From contig JBLHIB010000057.1 of NCBI GenBank assembly GCA_047615865.1, positions 1 through 21,247 on the forward strand: DNA of 21,247 nt, given 5' to 3'. Shown here one piece after another: positions 14,762 through 21,247 of the stretch. The stretch's first letter is position 1; each line of letters begins with the position of its first letter. Made by a program: the position numbers and the translations under genes. The notes under the pieces were generated by a model. The model was not told the DNA's origin and did not search any database. It worked only from the letters and a program-made list of their open reading frames with translations. Source of the stretch: JADFAK01 sp047615865. GTDB taxonomy: Bacteria; Bacteroidota; Bacteroidia; Flavobacteriales_D; Sanyastnellaceae.

Positions 14762-15678
14762 TGTCTCTTCCAAAGAAACTCATCTCCATTGTAGGTCCCA
14801 CAGCGATTGGGAAAACTTCTCTAGCAATCGAGGTAGCCAATCACTTCAATACCGAAATTATCTCGGCCGACTCACGGCAGTTCTATCAAGAAATGGCTAT
14901 TGGTACTGCCAAGCCATCAGTTGAAGAACGAGCGCAGGCAATTCATCATTTCGTAGATTTTTTGCCTGTAGACAAACTATACTCTGCGGGTGACTTTGAA
15001 CGCGCTGCAATGCTGAAGATTACAGAAATCCATGAACACAAAGACGTGGTTGTGATGGTTGGTGGAAGTGGCCTTTATGTGAATGCTGTATGCCTAGGTT
15101 TGGACGACATGCCAGCTGACATCATTCTGAGAAAAAAATTGAAAGCGGAATTGGAAACCGACGGATTTGAAACTTTGCAGTCAAGGCTAAAGGAATTGGA
15201 CCCTGTGGGCTACGAGCAAATGGATCACCTCAATACACAGCGCGTTGTGCGTGCATTGGAAGTGTGTTTGACTAGCGGCAAACCTTTCTCGTCATTTCAC
15301 AAAGAGCAGGAAAAACAACGTCCTTTTGAAGTCATCACAATAGGCCTTACCGCTGATCGACAATACATCTATGATCGCATCAATATGCGCGTGGATATGA
15401 TGATTGAGACCGGGTTGGTGCATGAAGTAATACATCTGCAATCAAAACGTGAGGAGAATGCCCTAAAAACCGTTGGTTATCGAGAAATATTTGAGCATTT
15501 GGACGGCGAGATCAATTTACCGGAGGCTATAGAAAAAATTAAAAAGAACACAAGAAACTTTGCCAAGCGTCAATTGACCTGGTTTAAAAAACAGCCTGCG
15601 ACTTGGTTCGAACTATCCCATCTAGACACTATCATCCCATTCCTTGAGTCAAGGATCACGCAAAAGCAAGACTCATGA
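14761..15678 (+). CDS. miaA: tRNA dimethylallyltransferase MiaA
   Basis: Transfers dimethylallyl from DMAPP to N6 of A37 in tRNAs reading codons that start with U. Length 305 residues, normal. Seen: P-loop VGPTAIGKTSLA (residues 11-22), ISADSRQFYQEMAIGTAKPS (35-54) for substrate and tRNA binding, HHFVDFLPVDKLYSAGDF, VMVGGSGLYVNAV (98-110), NTQRVVRALEVCLTSGKP, and the C-terminal TRNFAKRQLTWFKK that recognises tRNA. The start is ATG 14761, overlapping the previous stop by one base and preceded by a good Shine-Dalgarno. The next gene starts within its stop codon (ATGA), so the three genes form an operon. Confidence 0.97.
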   Translation: MSLPKKLISIVGPTAIGKTSLAIEVANHFNTEIISADSRQFYQEMAIGTAKPSVEERAQAIHHFVDFLPVDKLYSAGDFERAAMLKITEIHEHKDVVVMVGGSGLYVNAVCLGLDDMPADIILRKKLKAELETDGFETLQSRLKELDPVGYEQMDHLNTQRVVRALEVCLTSGKPFSSFHKEQEKQRPFEVITIGLTADRQYIYDRINMRVDMMIETGLVHEVIHLQSKREENALKTVGYREIFEHLDGEINLPEAIEKIKKNTRNFAKRQLTWFKKQPATWFELSHLDTIIPFLESRITQKQDS

Positions 15679-16142
15679 AGTTTGAGATAAAACACAAACT
15701 CACCAAACCAGAGCGTATAGGTATCCTTCGCTTATGGAACTCGGAATATCCCAAGCAGCTCGTGCACGAAAACTTGGAGAGTCTGGAGCTCTACTTAGCG
15801 TCTTTAAAAAATGCCGAACATGTTGTCGTCAAAGATACTCTGAAGAATGTACATGGCTGGTTAGTGAGGTTTGAGCGTGACGAGGCCAATTGGTTTGCCA
15901 TTATCATTTCTCGAGCTCATCAAAGCATTGGTGTGGGCAGTCAATTGATGGAACTCCTCCCTAGGGATGAAACGATTTTTGGTTGGGTTCTGACAGACCC
16001 TAATCATATCATGGCCGACGGAGAAAATTACAAATTACCTTATGATTTTTACCATAAACTGGGCTTTCAAATGGAAGAGAGAATTACTCTTTCCAAGGAC
16101 GGAATTAACTCTGTGCGAATTGTTCGTGCGGCCACAATATAA
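15675..16142 (+). CDS. GNAT-family N-acetyltransferase
   Basis: A 155-residue protein with a GNAT-like layout. The acetyl-CoA pyrophosphate loop is visible as QSIGVGSQLMELL (Q83, G86, G88), matching Q/RxxGxG/A, after the beta strand NWFAIIISRAH. A C-terminal FYHKLGFQMEER is the usual strand-turn motif of GNAT enzymes. The substrate is unknown. Its ATG overlaps the miaA stop in ATGA, so it is translated from the same mRNA, and a tRNA or ribosomal substrate is an attractive but unproven idea. It is followed by a separate mutS2 promoter. Confidence 0.85.
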   Translation: MKFEIKHKLTKPERIGILRLWNSEYPKQLVHENLESLELYLASLKNAEHVVVKDTLKNVHGWLVRFERDEANWFAIIISRAHQSIGVGSQLMELLPRDETIFGWVLTDPNHIMADGENYKLPYDFYHKLGFQMEERITLSKDGINSVRIVRAATI

Positions 16143-16193
16143 AATCTACTCTTTGTAATTATAAACGCTTCTTCTGATCAGAGGCATAGTTTG

Positions 16194-16201
16194 TATTTTT
16201 G
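16194..16201 (+). promoter_or_regulatory. Bacteroidota -7 box for mutS2
   Basis: TATTTTTG followed by C, identical to the box before the E1 gene, ends eight bases before the ATG at 16210. A weak -33 candidate TTCTG (16172-16176) lies 17 bases upstream and overlaps the palindrome TCTGATCAGA (16173-16182). The predicted leader is only a few bases. Confidence 0.55.
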
Positions 16202-16209
16202 CATCGCAT

Positions 16210-18321
16210 ATGTCATATATATACGACCAACAAGCGCTTAGCGATCTTGAATTTGACGTGATCACCGAGATGTTACAAGACTTTAGTCATGGTGAATCGG
16301 CGCGTTCTTATATGGCGACGTTATCCCCTTTGGCTACATTTGAGGAATGCAGGAGACGATTGCAAGAAGGGCGAGAGTTCTTATCTATTCGGCAAGAGTC
16401 ACATGGCTTTCCTCGGGTCGAGTTCGACGAGATCCCTAAGGAATTGGAGATGCTGAAGTTGAGAGGATCCACCTTATCGGTGGTAGGAATTCAAAACATC
16501 CTGCGACTCACTCAGTTGGCCCATGAAGTAATAGACTTCTTTCGCAAAGCTGAAAGGCTATCTTTTCCCCAATTGCGTGAGCGCATTAAAGACATCAAGA
16601 AGAACGACAAGCTCGTCCAGATGATCATTAAAGTGATCGACGACAAAGGTAAAATTCGAAATACGGCCTCACCATTTCTGGAGGAAGTGCGCGGATCAAT
16701 GGACCATGTGCGCAAGCAGATAAATCGCAATTTCAATCGTGTCGCACGCGACCTAAAAGCCCAAGGATGGCTGGCAGAGACAACAGAAGCTTTTGTAGGC
16801 GAAAGACGTGTCCTCTCTGTATTGAGCGGACATAAAAGGAAGGTTAAAGGCCAAATTATTGGCTCATCAAAGACGGGTAACTGGACGTTTATTGAGCCTT
16901 CGGCAAATATTGCATTGAACTTTGAATTGGAACAACTTGCTGATGATGAGCAAAAAGAAATCCGTCGAATTCTACAAGAGCTGACGGGAAAACTGATGGA
17001 GTTCAGTCCTGATTTGGATTTGTATCAGACCACTTTGATTGAATTCGATATTCTTCAGGCGAAAACTCGATTGGCTCAATTGCTAAAATCAGATTTACCA
17101 GGCCTGAGCGAAGAGCCGCAGATTATGCTCAAATACGCTTACCATCCATTGCTATTGCTCACCAATCAAAAGAATCAACAAAAAACGATTCCACAGACCA
17201 TTTCACTAGATAAGTTCAACCGGATTCTTGTAATCTCTGGACCGAATGCGGGTGGTAAGAGCATCACATTAAAGACTGTAGGCCTTTTACAACTGATGTT
17301 GCAAAGTGGGCTCTTGGTTCCTTGCGATTCTTCAAGTACCATGAGTTTCTTTCATACGATTCTCACAGATATTGGTGACAATCAGAGCATCGAGAATCAG
17401 CTGAGCACCTATAGTTATCGGCTCAAACGCATGAAGGGCTTTTTGGAAGTAGCCAATCGCAAGACCCTGCTCCTCCTGGATGAATTTGGAACAGGCTCTG
17501 ACCCCGATCTTGGTGGCGCTTTGGCAGAAGTATTCTTTGAAGAGCTATACTCTAAAAAGCCATTTGGGGTAATCACAACGCACTATACCAACATCAAAAC
17601 AAAGGCTGCTCAACTTCGCAATGCAGTGAATGGCTGCATGTTATTTGACCTAGAATCTCTCGAACCGTTGTTCGAGCTATCCATCGGTCAGCCAGGAAGT
17701 TCATTTACTTTTGAGGTAGCTGAAATCAACGGCATTGAAAAAGACCTAATTGAAAAAGCCAAAGGGAAGTTGGACGACCGAAAGGTGAATTTGGATAAAT
17801 TGATTGCCGACCTGCAAAAGGAGAAAGGAAAAGTCTCCAAAGTGAACGGCCAGATGCTCGATAGAGAGCAAAAAGCTGAGGTAGCTAGGGTAGAGTTCGA
17901 AAAGCGAAGAACGAAATACGAGGAACGGCTGGCCAGTCAGCAAAAGATGGTCGACAAAAACAACGACCTACTAACACTGGGAAAAAAACTGCAAAAATTC
18001 ATCACCGACTACAGCACACGCGGCAACAACAAAGCACTATTGGGCGAGTTGAGGAATTTTTTGGGGATTGAAAAAGGACGTTCTGAAGAGGTTAAGATTA
18101 AATCAAAGCTGAAGGAGAAGATCCAGAAGAAAAAAACCGTCAAGAAGAACCGTCAAAAGAACGTAGAAAAGATCTCAGTCGGCTGCATTGTGAAGCTTTT
18201 GGCCGGCAAAGAACGAGGAACAGTTCTAGAGTTGGATAACGGCATGGCTATGGTGGCTTTTGGTGTGTTCAAATCACGAGTGGAGGTCGAAAAAATCGAG
18301 TACGTTAGTGGTAAGCAGTAA
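16210..18321 (+). CDS. mutS2: MutS2-family ATPase lacking the Smr nuclease domain
   Basis: A 703-residue MutS2-type protein, which binds branched DNA and in other bacteria suppresses recombination or rescues collided ribosomes. Seen: core/lever helices (residues ~1-300), Walker A SGPNAGGKSITLKTVGLL (343-360), the signature DIGDNQSIENQLSTYS (387-402), Walker B TLLLLDEFGTGSDPDLGGAL (419-438), and TTHYTNIK. A coiled coil follows at ~520-600, then a basic linker (EKIQKKKTVKKNRQKN) and a small KOW-like beta domain VGCIVKLLAGKERGTVLEL up to the stop. The C-terminal Smr domain of B. subtilis-type MutS2 (about 780 residues) is absent. Start ATG 16210 follows a promoter box closely. A bidirectional terminator follows the gene. 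Confidence 0.93.
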   Translation: MSYIYDQQALSDLEFDVITEMLQDFSHGESARSYMATLSPLATFEECRRRLQEGREFLSIRQESHGFPRVEFDEIPKELEMLKLRGSTLSVVGIQNILRLTQLAHEVIDFFRKAERLSFPQLRERIKDIKKNDKLVQMIIKVIDDKGKIRNTASPFLEEVRGSMDHVRKQINRNFNRVARDLKAQGWLAETTEAFVGERRVLSVLSGHKRKVKGQIIGSSKTGNWTFIEPSANIALNFELEQLADDEQKEIRRILQELTGKLMEFSPDLDLYQTTLIEFDILQAKTRLAQLLKSDLPGLSEEPQIMLKYAYHPLLLLTNQKNQQKTIPQTISLDKFNRILVISGPNAGGKSITLKTVGLLQLMLQSGLLVPCDSSSTMSFFHTILTDIGDNQSIENQLSTYSYRLKRMKGFLEVANRKTLLLLDEFGTGSDPDLGGALAEVFFEELYSKKPFGVITTHYTNIKTKAAQLRNAVNGCMLFDLESLEPLFELSIGQPGSSFTFEVAEINGIEKDLIEKAKGKLDDRKVNLDKLIADLQKEKGKVSKVNGQMLDREQKAEVARVEFEKRRTKYEERLASQQKMVDKNNDLLTLGKKLQKFITDYSTRGNNKALLGELRNFLGIEKGRSEEVKIKSKLKEKIQKKKTVKKNRQKNVEKISVGCIVKLLAGKERGTVLELDNGMAMVAFGVFKSRVEVEKIEYVSGKQ

Positions 18322-18371
18322 TTGCATTTGCCTGAAAATCTAGCCGAGCTATTCATTGAAATTCAGTAAAA

Positions 18372-18402
18372 AAAGCTTCAGATGAAAGTCACCTGAAGCT
18401 TT
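18372..18402. terminator. Bidirectional hairpin terminator
   Basis: AAAGCTTCAG (18372-18381) and CTGAAGCTTT (18393-18402) form a perfect 10-base-pair stem with an 11-base loop. Seven A residues at 18368-18374 become a T-run after the hairpin on the minus strand, so it is strongest as terminator of the leftward broken gene. On the plus strand the trailing sequence is TTTCTCATTTG, a weaker tail that can still end mutS2. Confidence 0.85.
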
Positions 18403-18422
18403 CTCATTTGATCTTTTAAGTA

Positions 18423-19323
18423 TTATTCGACCACTAGTTTTGTACTTTCAAAGCGTGGCCTTGCGCGTTATTCATTCTTACAAGGTACAAGCCTTTGGCA
18501 AATGCAGAGACATCTACATTCAGATCCTTGTTGTTCATTTGCTTGCTCCAAACAGCGCGTCCGCTCAAATCTAAAATCTCTAATTGACCGCCGATAAGCT
18601 CGTCTGAAAAAGAAACCTGAGTAGAAGTATTTGCTGGGCTTGGAAACATCTGAAAATCTGCGACTACATTTTCATTCACTGATGTAGGTACTTGGGCAGC
18701 CTCGCAAAAATTGTTATACATAGTAAGATCGCCGTTAATTCCTCCTGGAAAAACTTGGAAAGTTAGACAAACTTCGATGTCTCCATCTGTAGCAATTTGA
18801 GCAATAAGCACTTCATTATCGCTTCCTGTTGCCGTAGCATCTGCGTCCCCTATTAAATTGAACCATATTCAGTCCTCAATGATAAGATTGGTATCAAACT
18901 CATCCTCAGTTCCACTAACATGAAGTTGATCCTGAAAAACTGTTGAAGGTTCAATTGCAAGATACTGAACTGAGCCAGGAGCATCTGAATCTGAGCCTAT
19001 AGCGATATCCGAATCATAGGCAACAGCAGGTATTTGTTGAATAATAATATCATTGATATCATTACGAGTAACTCCACCAAACGCAGAGTTCCAAATTTGA
19101 TTTATTGAACTTCCGAGGGTAAGTGGTTGTTCGTCCAGAAATGCATGCACTCCACTTAAGAAGTCATCTGCTCCTTCGAAATGCGCGTGTATTGAATACT
19201 TCTGGATATCCTTCAACTGTTCGATCGTCAGAATAAACAAGTTGGATTGAAACAGGTGATAGTTGAGCTTGAACGGCTCCAATTGCAAGCAAGGCAAGAA
19301 GTTAATGTGTAGATCTTTTTTAT
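18423..19323 (-). pseudogene. Broken T9SS type A cargo gene
   Basis: Several reading frames on the minus strand together rebuild one exported protein of about 300 residues. In order: KKIYTLT preceded by ATA instead of ATG (19321-19323); a shift of frame near 19299 into LALLAIGAVQAQ, a signal-peptide core and cleavage site, and SIQLVYSDDRTVEGYPE; a second shift near 19202 into YSIHAHFEGADDFLSGVHAF and then a long body; an in-frame TGA at 18869-18871 in ...NLIIED / IWFNLIGDADA, probably a former GGA or similar; then the T9SS type A sorting domain (VADFQMFPSPANTSTQVSF, LEILDLSGRAVW, GLYLVRMNNAQGHA); and a third shift near 18453, after which FESTKLVVE and TAA (18423) restore the usual sorting-domain end. 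As read today the frame stops early at 18434 after KVQN. Five lesions make sequencing error an unlikely full explanation. Role of the intact protein unknown; it would have been secreted or surface-attached. Confidence 0.82.
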
Positions 19324-19394
19324 CCTGTTGGTTTTAGTTTACACCATCATACACGAAAGCAAAATCAAACCCCTTGGGTCGGTAATAATGTAAT

Positions 19395-21247
19395 TTATCG
19401 AAACATGTTCACATGACCTGTATAATAACGTGACTCATCATCGTTGCTTAGGCGAACTTTGATTTGCCAGACAAATACGTCATCCTGGACAAAGTAATCA
19501 TCATTTCCCTGGTAGTCTCCAACCCATGGTTCGTCTACATCATTTGTTTCGAAAACCTTGATTCCCCATCGGTCAAATATTTTGAACTCGTAGAACTCTA
19601 CCAATCCTTTACCTGACATCTGCGGCAAGAAGTGTTCGTTGTGATTGTCTTCATCCGGAGTGAAGGTATTTGGCACGTAGAGGTTGAATTTATCATCTAC
19701 CTCTATATTCCTAAGCGACACATCTTCGCAACCGTAGACATTGTAAACTGTTTGCTCAATGATATAGCTTCCGGCTTCATGGTATGTATGGTATGGATTG
19801 GCTCCACTTCCAAAAGTTCCATCACCAAAATCCCATACCCAGCTGACCACACCGCCAGCGCTTTGGTCCTCGAACTGAATACCTGGGGTCCATACATCTG
19901 GATCTTCAGGAAAAAAGTTGAAAGAAGAATAAGGCAATGGAAAAGCTTGTAAATACTCTTCCATGATTAAAGTATCCGCACAGCCTTGATCGGTTGTTGC
20001 GATGAGTGTTACATCGTAGGTTCCGGGCACAGTGTACAGGTGGAAAGGGTCATCGGCATTTGAGCCCGCACCATCACCGAAATACCATTGGTAGCCTATT
20101 GCTCCTTCCGAGAAGTTCACAAAATTGGCTTCATGATTGATACATCCCGAAGGAGCATCTACAGCAAATTCTAAAGTTGGCAACGGATGGATGACCACTT
20201 CATCAAAGGCCGAATTTTCGCATCCAAATGAGTTTGATGCGCTCACAGATATTGGCCAGGTTCCAACGTCTTCTATTAGTAGTTCAGGTTGAACAACGGT
20301 ACTAGTTCCTAGCGTTCCAAAATCCCAATCGTATCCATTGGCAAACTGGGTATTGTTGATGATCGTAATCAGCTGAGGGAAATAGCAACTCTCAGTGAGG
20401 GACAATTCGAAATCTGCAATAGGAGTTGGCGAGACAATTAAATTGACTTGGAATGTATCGGCGCAAAGCTCAAAATTCTGTGCGATCAAGGTCACTGTGT
20501 AGAGGGCTGGATCTGCCGTGAAATTGTAAAAAATGTTCGAAGGATTGATCCCGTTATCAGTATTGTCATCATCGAAATCCCATTGGTAGAAGAATCCGCC
20601 AGTGGTAGTATTTGAAAACTGCACATCGAAAGGACTACAGCCTACGATCTCGTCAATTTCAAATCCAGCACTTGGGACCTCAAACACTGTAAAATCTTGT
20701 TGAATAGTGCTCACACAATCGTTGAAAATAGATGTTCCAGACAACGTAACGGTGAAGACTCCTCCTCCATCAGTGTAAGTATGAAAAGGGTTGGTTTCAT
20801 CCGAAGTCGTCATATCTCCAAAGTCCCAATTTACGTTATTCACCTCCTCAGACTGGTTGATGAATTGAACAGGTTGATTGGCACATACATTGGGAACATC
20901 ATTTGTAAAAGCCAAGTCGGGAGAATTGAATACCTCAATCGTGGTAGAAGTGGTATCAAAACTGCAGCCGTTGTTCACATATTGGTAGACCGTATAAAAC
21001 CCAGACTCCAAGAACACATGGGTAGGATTCGGCTCGCTGGTGAATGAGTCATCATCAAAATCATAAGAGATAACAGTTCCGTTCTCCGAGAAATCTGTGA
21101 ATTCAACCTCGAGAGGCTCGCATCCTGAAGTTACGTTTGTATTGAAAAAAGCAGTAACAGTATTTGGCAGAACCGTGATTGTATATTCGGCAGTATCAAT
21201 GCCACATTCATTGGTTGTAATTAGTGTAATCGTGTAATCCGTTGGTT
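19395..21247 (-). CDS. PKD-repeat surface protein with gliding-associated type B sorting domain (3' part)
   Basis: The frame is open to the right edge, so the start lies outside the window; the GTG at 21017 is internal. About 617 residues are visible. They contain at least six PKD-like beta-sandwich repeats, each with a core such as NVNWDFGDMTTSDETNPFHT, YQWYFGDGAGSNADDPFHLY or WVWDFGDGTFGSGANPYHTY, often starting with a Cys (GCSPFDVQFSN, GCINHEANFVN). From about 19690 down to 19395 follows the gliding-motility-associated C-terminal domain: LYVPNTFTPDEDNHNEHF, YEFKIFDRWGIKVFETND, DDVFVWQIKVRL and the end YYTGHVNMFR. This domain targets proteins to T9SS and keeps them on the surface or releases them. 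The likely role is adhesion or matrix binding. Its end lies 71 bases from the broken type A cargo gene, reading the same way. Confidence 0.93.
   Translation of the reverse strand, partial: PTDYTITLITTNECGIDTAEYTITVLPNTVTAFFNTNVTSGCEPLEVEFTDFSENGTVISYDFDDDSFTSEPNPTHVFLESGFYTVYQYVNNGCSFDTTSTTIEVFNSPDLAFTNDVPNVCANQPVQFINQSEEVNNVNWDFGDMTTSDETNPFHTYTDGGGVFTVTLSGTSIFNDCVSTIQQDFTVFEVPSAGFEIDEIVGCSPFDVQFSNTTTGGFFYQWDFDDDNTDNGINPSNIFYNFTADPALYTVTLIAQNFELCADTFQVNLIVSPTPIADFELSLTESCYFPQLITIINNTQFANGYDWDFGTLGTSTVVQPELLIEDVGTWPISVSASNSFGCENSAFDEVVIHPLPTLEFAVDAPSGCINHEANFVNFSEGAIGYQWYFGDGAGSNADDPFHLYTVPGTYDVTLIATTDQGCADTLIMEEYLQAFPLPYSSFNFFPEDPDVWTPGIQFEDQSAGGVVSWVWDFGDGTFGSGANPYHTYHEAGSYIIEQTVYNVYGCEDVSLRNIEVDDKFNLYVPNTFTPDEDNHNEHFLPQMSGKGLVEFYEFKIFDRWGIKVFETNDVDEPWVGDYQGNDDYFVQDDVFVWQIKVRLSNDDESRYYTGHVNMFR

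Noticed and set aside
18869..18871. TGA read as selenocysteine or tryptophan
   Set aside because: No selenocysteine insertion hairpin was seen, TGA is used as a normal stop by other genes here (bshA, miaA), and the gene carries other lesions.
19363..19382. Hairpin ACCC/GGGT as terminator of the PKD gene
   Set aside because: Four base pairs with a three-base loop and only a loose T-rich tail; too weak to call.

Overview
The window looks like a chromosomal stretch from a Bacteroidota bacterium, most likely in or near the Flavobacteriales. The support is a PKD-repeat protein ending in a gliding-motility-associated (type B) C-terminal domain, a broken gene with a type A sorting domain of the type IX secretion system (T9SS), a fused 2-oxoacid dehydrogenase E1 alpha/beta, bacillithiol genes (bshA and a YtxJ-type bacilliredoxin), a MutS2 without an Smr domain, and recurrent TAnnTTTG promoter boxes typical of Bacteroidota. 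I see no tRNA, rRNA, CRISPR array, insertion sequence or phage gene.

Layout. 1-1207: the 3' part of bshA and a small membrane protein, reading right. 1204-4713, reading left: aroQ, a decayed reading frame (about 1639-1905) and a 913-residue exported protein with a carboxypeptidase-regulatory-like domain, five TPR-like repeats and a long charged region. 4789-8075, reading right: a DadA-like FAD oxidoreductase and an outer-membrane barrel protein with thrombospondin type 3 and SPOR-like repeats. 8098-9663, reading left: a COG2509-type FAD dehydrogenase, divergent from the E1 alpha/beta fusion (9837-11840). 11841-12198 has no gene but contains small inverted repeats. 12199-13447: a short helical protein, a membrane-anchored TPR-like protein (reading left) and the bacilliredoxin. 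13490-16142: an outer-membrane protein, then a tight cluster of a pRiA4b ORF-3-like protein, miaA and a GNAT acetyltransferase. 16210-18321: mutS2. A strong hairpin at 18372-18402 separates it from a decayed T9SS cargo gene (18423-19323) and from the 3' part of a PKD adhesin-like gene that runs off the right edge, both reading left.

How it fits together. Most of the window is housekeeping and cell-envelope functions: thiol redox (bacillithiol synthesis and bacilliredoxin), shikimate pathway, keto-acid oxidation, tRNA modification, recombination control, and several exported or outer-membrane proteins. No clear new defence or mobile system is visible. The best leads are the heavily damaged T9SS cargo gene, whose original frame can be rebuilt by eye; the multi-domain 913-residue exported protein; the barrel/TSP3/SPOR protein; and a set of TAnnTTTGC boxes lying 4-20 bases upstream of start codons, which revise several start sites and suggest very short or absent leaders.
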